From assembly GCA_023254955.1 (NCBI GenBank), contig JALRKC010000001.1, forward strand, positions 1-35,173: DNA of 35,173 nt, written 5' to 3'. The number at the start of each line of letters is the position of its first letter. The stretch's first letter is position 1. Shown piece by piece: positions 21,849-30,237 of the stretch. A program made the position numbers and the translations under genes. This DNA is from Candidatus Nanopelagicales bacterium (GTDB taxonomy: Bacteria > Actinomycetota > Actinomycetes > S36-B12 > UBA5976). The notes below the pieces were generated by a model. That model was not told the origin of the DNA. It saw nothing but the letters and a program-made list of their open reading frames with translations, and searched no databases.

Positions 21849-22132
21849 TAGGTAAATCGCTACGCCGATTCCAAATTATTGCCTGGATTGCAGGGTTAGT
21901 TTTGATCGCTTTCACAATTGAAATTACTGTGAAGTACACCTTGGGGCCAGAGATTCCCTGGTTTGCTCAGCTTCATGGTTTCGTCTACATGGTCTACTTG
22001 GCATTAGCATTTGATCTTTCTCGAAAAGCGAACTTCAATTTGAGGCAAACTGCAGCAATCTTGTTGGCCGGCACAATTCCCTTACTCTCTTTTTATGCTG
22101 AACGTTGGGCGACTCGGCAAATAAAAGCTTGA
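21845..22132 (+). CDS. DUF3817 family membrane protein
   Basis: A 95-residue protein with three membrane helices. It has the pattern typical of DUF3817: RFQIIAWIAGLVLIAF, then WFAQLHGFVYMVYLALAFDLSRK and the ending ILLAGTIPLLSFYAER. The family is widespread in Actinobacteria and some Firmicutes, and its role is unknown. The start is TTG, overlapping the TGA of the preceding gene (TTGA). Nothing between the two genes could hold a promoter, so they form a two-gene unit. Confidence 0.85.
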   Translation: MIGKSLRRFQIIAWIAGLVLIAFTIEITVKYTLGPEIPWFAQLHGFVYMVYLALAFDLSRKANFNLRQTAAILLAGTIPLLSFYAERWATRQIKA

Positions 22133-22153
22133 CCTTCTACGCTTAAACGCCCC

Positions 22154-22225
22154 GCCTCCGTAGCTCAGGGGATAGAGCAGTGGCTTCCGGAGCCATGTGC
22201 GCAGGTTCGATTCCTGCCGGGGGCA
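22154..22225 (+). tRNA. tRNA-Arg (anticodon CCG)
   Basis: Complete cloverleaf. The acceptor stem GCCTCCG pairs with CGGGGGC (one T-G), the D arm is GCTC/GAGC, the anticodon arm GTGGC-TTCCGGA-GCCAT carries CCG at 22187-22189, and the T arm GCAGG-TTCGATT-CCTGC is perfect. The last base listed is discriminator A; CCA is not encoded. It reads CGG codons. The gene lies 21 bases after the DUF3817 stop and 5 bases from the 3' end of the convergent sugar-dehydrogenase-like gene. Confidence 0.97.
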
Positions 22226-22230
22226 CAAGA

Positions 22231-23370
22231 TTAACTTGGCGAAATCTCTAGTAACTTCCCGCTGTCTGTTGTTGCAACTACTAAGCCAGTGTTACTAACT
22301 TCTAGTCCCCTAATTCGTTCGTTGACTTTAATAAAATCTTGAGCAGTTGGGTGCAAATCATTATTTAGATAAATCCTTACTAAAGATTCTTCACGCAAAG
22401 TGCCCATTAACAATTGTCCTGACCAACGCTTCCAGTTTGAATTTATAGGTAGCTCTACTAGATCTGTAGGTGCGATAGATGGCACCCAATACATCATGGG
22501 TTTTTCATAACCTTCATGAGTATTTATCTTGTCAGGAATTATGTAATCGCCTGGTGAATATTCAGTGCCAAGTGTTACAAATGGCCAACCATAATCAGTA
22601 TTGGCCTTAATTAAATTTAATTCATCTCCACCACGTGGGCCATGTTCTGAAGTTAAAAGATACTTATTTCGATAAAGAACAATTCCTTGTGCGTTCCTAT
22701 GGCCCAAAGTAATCTTTTCATTTTCATTTTGTGAAATCCTAAATACAGAAGTTAGATCCCCACGGGCTTCACGATTCAATAATTGACGAAAGCCTAAATC
22801 CCCCACGGTCAAGTAGGCGCTATTTTCGTCAATTTTTTGCATCTTGCCAGAGGCATGCTGAACTGCGCTAATTGGAACGCATGGGTCCGAGGTAAACCAA
22901 GTACCTTGGGTTTGAACTTCTTTTTCAACTAAATCAATTTCTACAAGATCAACTTGTACCCTCACACAATTTGCTGGTGCTTGAAGCTTGGGAAAAGAAA
23001 CCAAAGCTTTAATGTCTGATGCACTTTCAACTAACGGCTCAATATCTGTAATAGCAAAACGAGCGTCATTTGTTGCCTGCTGTGAAAAAACAGCACCTAG
23101 GTTTGTTAATTGTTTCATCTGGGTGTCGTAAATAAAAATTTGATTTCCGTTATTGCCCCCGCCAAGTAAATAATCCCCATTTTGCAAAATAGCTAAAGCG
23201 GCTCCACGAGTAGTGGTACCTGACTTTACTTGAGCAGCTATCAGCTCCCTTGCCTGAACGTTAAGCGTTAATCCGCGAGAAATAATTTTGTAATTTTCAA
23301 ATGCAAAAGTGTTAGCAGGTGATAATAGGGAAAACCCGGCGAGAAAGGCAGCAATTAGAATTTTTCTCAT
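22231..23370 (-). CDS. Secreted PQQ-type glucose/sorbosone dehydrogenase-like protein
   Basis: A 379-residue protein with a Sec signal peptide (MRKILIAAFLAGFSLLSPAN) and a six-bladed beta-propeller of the GSDH family. Family motifs are GHRNAQGIVLYRNKYLLTSE, HGPRGGDELNLIKANTDYGWP, and a C-terminal LLMGTLREESLVRIYL. Soluble aldose dehydrogenases of this family use PQQ and oxidise sugars outside the cytoplasm. Whether this organism has PQQ is not visible here, and many family members are uncharacterised. No acceptor protein gene lies nearby. TAGCGT 6 bases before the ATG may be a -10 box. Confidence 0.82.
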   Translation of the reverse strand: MRKILIAAFLAGFSLLSPANTFAFENYKIISRGLTLNVQARELIAAQVKSGTTTRGAALAILQNGDYLLGGGNNGNQIFIYDTQMKQLTNLGAVFSQQATNDARFAITDIEPLVESASDIKALVSFPKLQAPANCVRVQVDLVEIDLVEKEVQTQGTWFTSDPCVPISAVQHASGKMQKIDENSAYLTVGDLGFRQLLNREARGDLTSVFRISQNENEKITLGHRNAQGIVLYRNKYLLTSEHGPRGGDELNLIKANTDYGWPFVTLGTEYSPGDYIIPDKINTHEGYEKPMMYWVPSIAPTDLVELPINSNWKRWSGQLLMGTLREESLVRIYLNNDLHPTAQDFIKVNERIRGLEVSNTGLVVATTDSGKLLEISPS

Positions 23371-23376
23371 TTTTTA

Positions 23377-23382
23377 ACGCTA
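23377..23382 (-). promoter_or_regulatory. Putative -10 box (TAGCGT) for the sugar-dehydrogenase-like gene
   Basis: TANNNT hexamer ending 6 bases before the ATG at 23370, in the 27-base gap after the YyaL-type gene; no Shine-Dalgarno. Weak match, could be chance. Confidence 0.25.
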
Positions 23383-23397
23383 TTACAAAAAACAAAT

Positions 23398-25383
23398 TTA
23401 AACAATTTTTAATTGCTTTTTTACTTCCCCAAGTTCGGTTACAGGTGAAAGGCAGCTAAAATTTCGACATAGATAAACAGTTGGTTTACCATCAATCTCA
23501 AATCGATCTTGAAGCAAATCGGTCGCACCAGCGTTGCCCACGCTCAAAACCCAGCCAGCACGTGGACTTTGCCAAATGATTTTGTGTAACTCACTGCCTG
23601 GTTTGCCAACTAAAGCGATTTCTAACGGACCATCCAGCAGCGCTTCTAGCTGACAAAGATAGTGTGCAGCAAATCGAGGGCTAGTTTCAATTTTTGTCAG
23701 CTGTTCATTTATTAAATCTTCTGCGATACTAATTAACTCACGGTCATTTATACTCGTCCCAAAATTAATTAATGCTTCTGCTGCTAATGCTAGCGCTGAC
23801 GGGTAGGCATTATCCGTGCCGTCTCTGGTTTTAGTAATTGGCATCTCCTGCGTAGTTTCAACATCATAAAAAATTTTTTGATCTCTAAATCGATTTAGAA
23901 TTTGCTTCATTAAGAATTTTGATTTTTTAAAATAAATTGTTTCCCCTGTTGCAGCGTGAGCTTTTAAGCACGCAGTAACTAAACTTGCCCAGTCTTCTAG
24001 CAATCCAGAAATGGCATTAGTTACACCATCTTTGCTGATTCGATATAGCTTATCTTCAACTAGGTGTGTTGCTAATAAATAATCTAAGGCTGCTATCGCC
24101 CGTTTAGTCCATTCTTGCTTTCCAAAAATTTCTCCGGCCTCTATTAGATTTACTATCGCCCAGCAATTCCATGACAGAATAACTTTTTCATCCCTCATGG
24201 GTCTGATTCTTTTTTGTCTCTCGCGAATTAGAATCTCTTTTACTTTTTGGTAGCGAACGAGGTCACTTGGTTCTTTGCGACGCTGCAGCACTGACAATCC
24301 AGCTTCAAATGTGCCAGCTTCAGTAACGCTAAATTGATCTAGCGCCCATTTGGCGTCGGTCTCATCTAACAAATCCACAAACTGCGCTTTGCTCCAGCAA
24401 TAAAAAGCCCCCTCTTCCCCTTCGCTATCTGCATCTATTGCTGCGGCAAAGGCGCCTTGTGAGGTAAGCATTTCTGAAAATAACCAATCAACGGTTTCTT
24501 CTACGATTCTTTTGAAATACGGAGTTGGCTTTAATCGGTATAAATGTGAATACACACCAAGTAGCAAGGCGTTGTCATAAAGCATTTTTTCAAAATGAGG
24601 AATGGTCCATTTATCATCAACACTGTAGCGAGCAAATCCACCAGCTAGTTGGTCATACATTCCTCCACGAGTCATTGAATAACAAGTAAATTCAACAAGT
24701 TCTAAATAGGCCGGATCATCCACTCTGGCGTAGTGTCTAAGCAAAAATTCTAAAGCCATACTCGGTGGAAACTTTGGGCTTGAGCCAAATCCATGATTGA
24801 TCGGGTCAAACTGACGCATCAATTTTAATGCAGCATTTGCTGCTGTTTGTTCAGTAAATGTTTCAGCACTCAAGGCCGGTAAATTATTTTCAATCAAATG
24901 ATTTGACAATCTCTCTGCTGCCTCAGACAAATCGTCGCGTCGGTTGTTCCAAGTATCGACTATTGCATTTAGTAGTTGAGGAAAAGTGACGTGACCTGCT
25001 GGCGCCGAAAGCGGAAAGTAAGTGCCTGCATAGAAGGGACGCAATTGGTGATCTAAGAAAACACTCATTGGCCAACCGCCGTGGCCGGTCATTGAAACAG
25101 TGGCTTGCATGTAAATATTGTCAATCTCTGGATGCTCTTCACGGTCAACTTTTATGCTTATAAAATTTTTATTTAGATACTCTGCGACCGCTTCATTTTC
25201 AAATGATTCGTGTGCCATCACATGGCACCAATGGCAAGCTGAGTAACCAATCGATAAAAAAATAGGTAAGTCTTGGGTTTTAGCCGCTAAAAACGCTTCC
25301 TCTGACCACTCGTACCACCACACTGGATTGTTCGCATGTTGTTGCAAATAAGGGCTAGTGGCATTGGCTAACCGATTTTTCAT
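23398..25383 (-). CDS. YyaL-type thioredoxin domain protein (DUF255)
   Basis: A 661-residue protein in the family that includes B. subtilis YyaL and animal SPATA20. The N-terminal thioredoxin-like domain begins [19 protein letters not shown] and carries CHWC at residues 50-53 in [16 protein letters not shown], then [12 protein letters not shown] and [11 protein letters not shown]. The rest is an (alpha/alpha)6 barrel resembling N-acylglucosamine epimerases and glycosidases ([31 protein letters not shown]). The biochemical role is not established. Its ATG shares one base with the DUF368 gene stop (TAATG). Confidence 0.9.
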   Translation of the reverse strand: MKNRLANATSPYLQQHANNPVWWYEWSEEAFLAAKTQDLPIFLSIGYSACHWCHVMAHESFENEAVAEYLNKNFISIKVDREEHPEIDNIYMQATVSMTGHGGWPMSVFLDHQLRPFYAGTYFPLSAPAGHVTFPQLLNAIVDTWNNRRDDLSEAAERLSNHLIENNLPALSAETFTEQTAANAALKLMRQFDPINHGFGSSPKFPPSMALEFLLRHYARVDDPAYLELVEFTCYSMTRGGMYDQLAGGFARYSVDDKWTIPHFEKMLYDNALLLGVYSHLYRLKPTPYFKRIVEETVDWLFSEMLTSQGAFAAAIDADSEGEEGAFYCWSKAQFVDLLDETDAKWALDQFSVTEAGTFEAGLSVLQRRKEPSDLVRYQKVKEILIRERQKRIRPMRDEKVILSWNCWAIVNLIEAGEIFGKQEWTKRAIAALDYLLATHLVEDKLYRISKDGVTNAISGLLEDWASLVTACLKAHAATGETIYFKKSKFLMKQILNRFRDQKIFYDVETTQEMPITKTRDGTDNAYPSALALAAEALINFGTSINDRELISIAEDLINEQLTKIETSPRFAAHYLCQLEALLDGPLEIALVGKPGSELHKIIWQSPRAGWVLSVGNAGATDLLQDRFEIDGKPTVYLCRNFSCLSPVTELGEVKKQLKIV

Positions 25384-26255
25384 TACCTAGCGATCTGTTT
25401 TTCAACTCGAATCAAGATCCAGACTACTGCGCCACCAATTAAAAAAAGTAACAAGCTTTGCCCAATTGATTGATCAGGTACCAATAAATTTCGATCTTCA
25501 TCTTGCCACGGCCAAAGTGCCCTCAATGACCCAAGCATCAATCCACTGAGAATTACTAAAGTTGCGCGGGCTTTGTTGTCTATAAGCCAACGCAGCAAAA
25601 TTACAAAAGATGCTAATCCAAAAAATGCACCTAAAGCAAAGGTTGCAAGATAAGCAATATCTCTGTCATTTACTGCAGCAATAGTTGGTGCATAAATACC
25701 AATCGAAAGTAAAAAGAAGGAACCTGAAACCCCGGGCAAAACCAAGGCACAAATTGCAATAGCGGCAGCAAGAAAAATATTTAAATAGCTTGGATTAGTT
25801 ATTTCTGAGGCAGGTAGCCCAGTTAAAAAAAATGCAAATGCCGCGGCAGCTAAGGCCAAAAGAAAGTCAGGTACTTTCCAGTTGCCTTTTGGAGTTTGTC
25901 GCACCATCTGGAAAGGAATTAAGATCCCGATCATTACTAACCCCGCAAATAGCGCCCGCAATTGAATCGGATAGGTCTCTAAGAGCGGCTCAATAATTCT
26001 TGCACCAAGCAAGAGCGCAGTAAACATTCCAATTAATACTGGAAGCAGCAAATACCAATCCAGATTCTTAAGTCCTTTGAATAGCTCTTTTGGTTTAGTA
26101 ATTTTTAATAGTGCTTCAACAGCTAGAGCTGCTTGATTGATGATGCGCTCATAGATTCCTGTTATTAAAGCTATTGTGCCCCCAGATACGCCAGGAATTA
26201 CTTCAGCAGTTCCAATCAAAATTCCGCGAACGAAATTTAATACACTGTTTTTCAT
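25383..26255 (-). CDS. DUF368 membrane transporter (PopT-type polyprenyl-phosphate translocase)
   Basis: A 290-residue protein from the ATG at 26255; a TTG 9 bases upstream is possible but less likely. Seven or more membrane helices are arranged as two inverted-repeat halves, each with a PGVSG re-entrant motif: [19 protein letters not shown] at about 21-39 and [15 protein letters not shown] from 174. DUF368 proteins have been described as PopT, which returns undecaprenyl phosphate to the cytoplasmic face of the membrane. That role would support the wall and glycan pathways that start with the WecA-like enzyme in this window. The gene follows the HAD gene by 11 bases. Confidence 0.88.
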   Translation of the reverse strand: MKNSVLNFVRGILIGTAEVIPGVSGGTIALITGIYERIINQAALAVEALLKITKPKELFKGLKNLDWYLLLPVLIGMFTALLLGARIIEPLLETYPIQLRALFAGLVMIGILIPFQMVRQTPKGNWKVPDFLLALAAAAFAFFLTGLPASEITNPSYLNIFLAAAIAICALVLPGVSGSFFLLSIGIYAPTIAAVNDRDIAYLATFALGAFFGLASFVILLRWLIDNKARATLVILSGLMLGSLRALWPWQDEDRNLLVPDQSIGQSLLLFLIGGAVVWILIRVEKQIAR

Positions 26256-26266
26256 AAGCAGCAAAA

Positions 26267-26890
26267 CTATAGTTCAAGAATTTCTAGAATCTCGGATAAA
26301 TGTCCGATGCCATGATCAAAATCCGTGATGTTGGTATCGGTGATTCCAAGTAGTAGCGCAATGGTTTTACAGCCAGCAGCCGAGGCACTTTTTAGACCAG
26401 CAATGGAATCTTCAACCGCATAACAAAGGTTTGGCGAAAGCTCCAAGCGCTCAGCTCCCAATTGAAAAGGTTCTGGGTGCGGCTTGCCTTGACTGACTTG
26501 ATCTGCGGTAACTAGATTTTCAGGTATCGGCAAATTGACTGCGCTCAACCTTGCAATCGCTAAATCTCTGGTGCAAGAAGTAACAATGGTCCACGGAGTT
26601 CTAGTTTCAGCGAGATTTTCAAACAGTTCATATGCACCAGGATTTGCTTTAATGCCTTCGGTGTCTTCTACCTCTTTTTGAGTAATGACCTCAATCCAAT
26701 GAGTAATTTCAGCTTCACTTCGATCAGACAGCAAGGTGCGAAGAGTTTGACCTGCTGGAATACCGTGAAACCCAACCAATTTCTCTAAAGGAATGCCCGC
26801 TTCATTTGCGGTACTAATCCAAGCACGTTTAATGGGTTCTGAAGAATCGATCAATGTGCCGTCTAAATCAAACAGAAGTCCTTTTGGCAT
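26267..26890 (-). CDS. HAD-superfamily phosphatase (beta-phosphoglucomutase-like subgroup)
   Basis: Has 207 residues from ATG 26890; a GTG at 26899 is an alternative. Motif I is DLDGTLIDS with nucleophile Asp8 and acid/base Asp10. A helical cap domain follows, motif II is IVTSCTR, and the later motifs are KPHPEPFQLGAERL and CYAVEDSIAGLKSASAAG. This matches small sugar-phosphate or phosphoglycolate-type phosphatases; the substrate cannot be assigned. The ATG is preceded at 7 bases by TAGAGT and at a 17-base spacing by GTCACA, a plausible promoter for a leaderless transcript of this three-gene unit (HAD, DUF368, YyaL). Confidence 0.88.
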   Translation of the reverse strand: MPKGLLFDLDGTLIDSSEPIKRAWISTANEAGIPLEKLVGFHGIPAGQTLRTLLSDRSEAEITHWIEVITQKEVEDTEGIKANPGAYELFENLAETRTPWTIVTSCTRDLAIARLSAVNLPIPENLVTADQVSQGKPHPEPFQLGAERLELSPNLCYAVEDSIAGLKSASAAGCKTIALLLGITDTNITDFDHGIGHLSEILEILEL

Positions 26891-26897
26891 ATCTCTC

Positions 26898-26903
26898 ACT
26901 CTA
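26898..26903 (-). promoter_or_regulatory. Putative -10 box (TAGAGT) for the HAD-DUF368-YyaL unit
   Basis: Ends 7 bases before the ATG at 26890. GTCACA (4 of 6 to TTGACA) lies 17 bases upstream. The whole divergent gap to the next gene is only 31 bases, so this promoter must overlap that of the plus-strand gene. Confidence 0.42.
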
Positions 26904-26921
26904 TCTGGAACACTTTAAGTT

Positions 26922-27635
26922 GTGACGATTGAGATTAAGCCAATGCTGGAAGATGATTTTCCACCGCTAGTTGACTACTACCCTTGGCCCAAAGGTAGTT
27001 GGATTAGAGCAAACTTCGTTCAGTCATTAAATGGAAAAGTCACTGATAAGTCGGAAGAGCTCTTTCTGGCCAGCCAAAAAGATAAATATTTATTTCGCTA
27101 TTTAAGAGCTACGGCTGACTGCATTTTAATTGGACGTAACACTGCGATTGGTCAGCCATATAAAGATGTCAAGATTTCCAAAAAATACCTAAGTTCGCGC
27201 CACACTCAAAAACCCTTACAAGTAATTATCGTTTCTAACAAATTAGATTTTGCTTCAGATTTTTTTACTGACTTTACGGATAAACCAATATTGCTAACCA
27301 ACAAAAAAGCACTAGCTAATCATCAAGAAATCATGCCTTTTGTAGTCCCAATTGAATTAGGTGACGAAGCGGTAGACCTTAAGAAAATCAAGCTGACCTT
27401 GGCCGATCTTGGTTTTTTTAGAATTCTTTGCGAAGGCGGCCCAGAGCTAGTCACCCAGTTGGCCAATTTGGACCTGTTGGACGAAATTGATTTAACTATT
27501 TCGAGGCAACTAAAAAGCGCTCTGGAAAGCTCACTTTTTACTCAAAGTCTCAAATCTGAAAAAGAAGACCATTTTTACTTTCGCCAGATACTTTTTGATC
27601 ATGAAAATCTGTTTGTGCGGATTTTAAAGAAATAA
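26922..27635 (+). CDS. RibD C-terminal-domain reductase (dihydrofolate-reductase fold)
   Basis: A 237-residue protein made only of the RibD-C/DHFR-like domain, without the deaminase half of RibD. Landmarks are WIRANFVQSLNGKVTD (about 27-42), the loop DCILIGRNTAIG and the late ILCEGGPELVTQLANLDLLDEIDLT, the conserved EGGP signature. The likely activity is an NADPH-dependent pyrimidine or pteridine reductase; a riboflavin role is possible but no rib genes are nearby. The start is GTG at 26922, with ATG at residue 8 as an alternative. It is divergent from the HAD gene and followed 15 bases later by msrB. Confidence 0.85.
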   Translation: MTIEIKPMLEDDFPPLVDYYPWPKGSWIRANFVQSLNGKVTDKSEELFLASQKDKYLFRYLRATADCILIGRNTAIGQPYKDVKISKKYLSSRHTQKPLQVIIVSNKLDFASDFFTDFTDKPILLTNKKALANHQEIMPFVVPIELGDEAVDLKKIKLTLADLGFFRILCEGGPELVTQLANLDLLDEIDLTISRQLKSALESSLFTQSLKSEKEDHFYFRQILFDHENLFVRILKK

Positions 27636-27637
27636 TC

Positions 27638-27643
27638 TAGAAT
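27638..27643 (+). promoter_or_regulatory. Putative -10 box (TAGAAT) for leaderless msrB
   Basis: 5 of 6 matches to TATAAT, ending 7 bases before the msrB ATG, with no Shine-Dalgarno in between. It lies in the 15-base gap after the RibD-like gene. No recognisable -35. Confidence 0.42.
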
Positions 27644-27650
27644 TCAATTT

Positions 27651-28085
27651 ATGCAAGAAATCTCTCAAACTAAACCAGACGGCTCTAGCTTCCCGGTGAC
27701 GAAGTCCGAAGCAGAGTGGAAAGCCTTGCTAGATCCTTTTGAATTTCATGTACTGCGCGAGGGTGGAACCGAACCGCCTGGCTCTGGACAGCTTCCGGCA
27801 GGTGAGAACAATATTTATCTATGTCGTGCCTGTGGATGCGAATTATTCTCGAGCAAAGAAAAATTTGAATCCCACTGTGGCTGGCCTTCGTTCTTTTCGC
27901 CGCTAGCGGAAAATCGAATTCTTGAGATTGAAGACTTTTCCCTAGGAATGCGTCGTACTGAAGTGCGTTGCGCCAATTGTGGATCACACTTAGGGCATGT
28001 TTTCGAAGGTGAGGGTTATCCGACTCCTACAGATCTTCGTTACTGCATTAATGCGGTTTGTCTAAAGACCGACGGCGCGTCTTAA
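27651..28085 (+). CDS. msrB: Peptide-methionine (R)-S-oxide reductase MsrB
   Basis: Repairs oxidised methionine (R-sulfoxide) in proteins. The 144-residue length is typical for a single-domain cytoplasmic MsrB. The zinc ligands are Cys58/Cys61 (CRAC) and Cys107/Cys110 (CANC). The recycling cysteine is Cys76 in SHCGWPSFFSP, and the catalytic cysteine is Cys132 in RYCINAVCL after GSHLGHVFEGEG. All are present, so a thioredoxin-recycled enzyme is expected. No msrA is in the window. Confidence 0.97.
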   Translation: MQEISQTKPDGSSFPVTKSEAEWKALLDPFEFHVLREGGTEPPGSGQLPAGENNIYLCRACGCELFSSKEKFESHCGWPSFFSPLAENRILEIEDFSLGMRRTEVRCANCGSHLGHVFEGEGYPTPTDLRYCINAVCLKTDGAS

Positions 28086-28107
28086 CTTCTGTCACATCTG
28101 TAACACC

Positions 28108-28113
28108 TACTCT
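28108..28113 (+). promoter_or_regulatory. Putative -10 box (TACTCT) for the DUF3000 gene
   Basis: TANNNT hexamer ending 6 bases before the GTG at 28120; no Shine-Dalgarno. It lies in the 34-base gap after msrB. No clear -35. Confidence 0.38.
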
Positions 28114-28119
28114 TAGAGA

Positions 28120-28677
28120 GTGAATAGCACTCACCTTGAGCAATTCGAAAAAATTACTCAACTGGTAAAGGATGCCCCGCTAAGAGCTGAAATTGCAGTT
28201 GAAGAAGTTCCAGCCCCCATGCGATTAGCTCCTTATGCCTTAGCGATAGTTGCTGAGGTCCTGGAGGGCGATGAAGAATTAGCAAATGGGCGCTTAGTTC
28301 TTCTTTTTGATCCATCAGGTCAAGATTCTTGGGGTGGAACCACTCGCCTAGTTACATTTGCTCGCGCGCAGGTTGAATCTGACTTAGCTAATGACACTTT
28401 ATTAACCCAAGTTGGCTGGACTTGGTTATTAGATTCCTTAACCAATCGCAAAGTTAAACCAATAAATCTTTCAGGCACCGTAACCAGAACTGCTAGTGAA
28501 GCATTCGGTGAACTGGAGCAACAGGAATTACCAGGAACAATCGAAATCAGAGCTTCCTGGACGATTTCACCTGATGAGGCGTCGGTACATACGGCCGCCT
28601 GGGGTGATTTGCTGTGCCAAGCTGCTGGCTTGCAGCCCATAGCTATAGACGCCACGCAGCTTAAAAAATATCGCTAA
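28120..28677 (+). CDS. DUF3000 family protein
   Basis: A 185-residue soluble protein of the actinobacteria-specific DUF3000 family. Recognisable stretches are VPAPMRLAPYALAIVAEV (about 31-48), GRLVLLFDPSGQDSWGGTTRLVTFARA (about 57-83), and WTWLLDSL. The function is unknown. A DUF3000 gene next to a response-regulator gene and an RNase D gene is, to my recollection, a recurring actinobacterial arrangement, and the same order is seen here. It starts at GTG with a TACTCT box 6 bases ahead, suggesting a leaderless mRNA. Confidence 0.85.
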   Translation: MNSTHLEQFEKITQLVKDAPLRAEIAVEEVPAPMRLAPYALAIVAEVLEGDEELANGRLVLLFDPSGQDSWGGTTRLVTFARAQVESDLANDTLLTQVGWTWLLDSLTNRKVKPINLSGTVTRTASEAFGELEQQELPGTIEIRASWTISPDEASVHTAAWGDLLCQAAGLQPIAIDATQLKKYR

Positions 28678-28724
28678 AACTTTTTCACCCTCCCAAGAGT
28701 CAAAATAAAAGACCTAGGGAGCTT

Positions 28725-29291
28725 ATGACGGAAAACAACTCACCTAAAAATCAAGTTCCCCGAAGGCGCGTAGTCATTTTAAGTCGCGGAGAAAGATTAA
28801 GACTCATCTCTACAGCTAAACCCTTAATGAGCCAAAACATGTACAAGCAAATTGACTCACTCAAAGATTTATTTATTTTTACTCGAGATCATGGCACCGC
28901 AGACCAACTCATCTTAGACATCAAATATGCGCCACAACTAGATGGTCACACGATTAGAGAACTGCGAGATCTTGGCTGGAAGTCAATTTTATTGATACTT
29001 GAGCGACGCGATCGTTCAAAAATAAAAAAATTACTAAGCTTTAAATTAGAGCAAATATTAATTCTGCCTGAGAGAAAAATTAATTCTAAAATCGCGACTC
29101 GAATGACTGAAGGAGAGTTATTGATGATGCAACTTCTAGCAAATGGCTATAAAGTGCCGGCGATTGCTCAAAAATTAAAATGCTCTCCACAAACCATCAG
29201 AAGATCCCTTAAAAAGATGCTTGTAAGGCTTGGCTATAGCCGAAGAATTAGACTTTTGACTGATCTATTTAGAGAAGGTGCGCTTAAGTAA
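28725..29291 (+). CDS. Atypical orphan response regulator with LuxR-type HTH
   Basis: A 188-residue protein. The C-terminal LuxR/NarL-type helix-turn-helix covers about 127-178 (MTEGELLMMQLLANGYKVPA, then IAQKLKCSPQTIRRSLKKML). The N-terminal part aligns with a receiver: LILDIKYAPQLDGHTI places Asp65 where the phosphorylated Asp normally sits. The acidic pair at the end of strand 1 is missing (VVILSRGERLRL), and I find no clear Thr/Ser of strand 4 or Lys of strand 5. It may therefore work without phosphorylation. No histidine kinase gene is near. An AGGGAG Shine-Dalgarno lies 3 bases before the ATG. Targets are unknown. Confidence 0.8.
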   Translation: MTENNSPKNQVPRRRVVILSRGERLRLISTAKPLMSQNMYKQIDSLKDLFIFTRDHGTADQLILDIKYAPQLDGHTIRELRDLGWKSILLILERRDRSKIKKLLSFKLEQILILPERKINSKIATRMTEGELLMMQLLANGYKVPAIAQKLKCSPQTIRRSLKKMLVRLGYSRRIRLLTDLFREGALK

Positions 29292-29296
29292 GAGCA

Positions 29297-30232
29297 ATGG
29301 CCCAAACCCTCAAGCATTTTAAAAATCCTCCCGGTGGCATACCGGCTGTAATTGATAACGAAAAAACTCTTGAAAAAGCACTTTCAGAAATTGCCAGCGC
29401 ACCTGGGCCGATTGCCATAGATGCTGAGCGCGCTTCCGGATATACCTACAGTCAAAGTGCTTACTTGCTACAAATCAAAAAAGCTTCAACCGAGACATTC
29501 CTAATTGATCCAACGCTAGAGCTTGACTATCAATCACTGCGAGTGGTGCTGAATCAAAGCCAATGGATTTTGCATGCAGCTACCCAAGACTTACCTTGTC
29601 TATACAACTTTGAGCTTAAACCCAACAAAATATTTGACACCGAATTAGCCGCAAGAATATTGGAGCTACCTAGAGTTAGTTTGCTTGGTTTACTTGAAGA
29701 TCGACTTAAAATTTCTATTGACAAAGCTCACTCTGCAGTTAATTGGTCTTTGCGGCCACTCAAGTCCGAATGGCTTAGTTATGCCGCGTTAGATGTAGAG
29801 TTCCTGCACTCCTTACAGGATGATTTAACTCAAAGCTTAATAGAAAGTGAAAAATACACCGCTGCTGAAAAGGCGTTCGAAGCACTCTTAAGTTTCCAAC
29901 CTAACCCTCCTCGCCCTGAAGCTTGGCGGGGTACTTCAGGAATTCATAAACTCTCTTCAAGAAAACAAGCGGCAATAGTGCGCGAACTTTGGCTAACTCG
30001 AGATGAAATTGCTAAAAGGGAAAATTTGGCGCCTCATCGAGTGTGCAGGGATGACAAAATAATTCAAGTGGCGCTAAGTCTGATGAGTAGCCGAGAGGAC
30101 TTCAACAAAATCTTTAAAGATAAAAAAACTTCACCAGGTCACTTAGATGAACTTTTTTCTAGCTTTCAAGCCGCGCAAAAAATTTCAGCTGCCAATTGGC
30201 CCCCCTTGCGCTCAAGACGCGCCCCAGAGTAA
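29297..30232 (+). CDS. Ribonuclease D-like 3'-5' exonuclease with HRDC domain
   Basis: A 311-residue DEDD-family exonuclease that trims RNA 3' ends. Exo I is IAIDAERASGY (Asp42, Glu44), Exo II is ILHAATQDLPCLYN (Asp98), and Exo III is YAALDVEFLHSL (Tyr162, Asp166), so it is the DEDDy type. An HRDC domain follows (about 215-290, RKQAAIVRELWLTRDEIAKR, RVCRDDKIIQVAL). The AERASGY variant is usual in actinobacterial members. It starts 5 bases after the regulator gene and ends just before the iron-transport palindrome. Confidence 0.92.
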   Translation: MAQTLKHFKNPPGGIPAVIDNEKTLEKALSEIASAPGPIAIDAERASGYTYSQSAYLLQIKKASTETFLIDPTLELDYQSLRVVLNQSQWILHAATQDLPCLYNFELKPNKIFDTELAARILELPRVSLLGLLEDRLKISIDKAHSAVNWSLRPLKSEWLSYAALDVEFLHSLQDDLTQSLIESEKYTAAEKAFEALLSFQPNPPRPEAWRGTSGIHKLSSRKQAAIVRELWLTRDEIAKRENLAPHRVCRDDKIIQVALSLMSSREDFNKIFKDKKTSPGHLDELFSSFQAAQKISAANWPPLRSRRAPE

Positions 30233-30237
30233 AGTAG

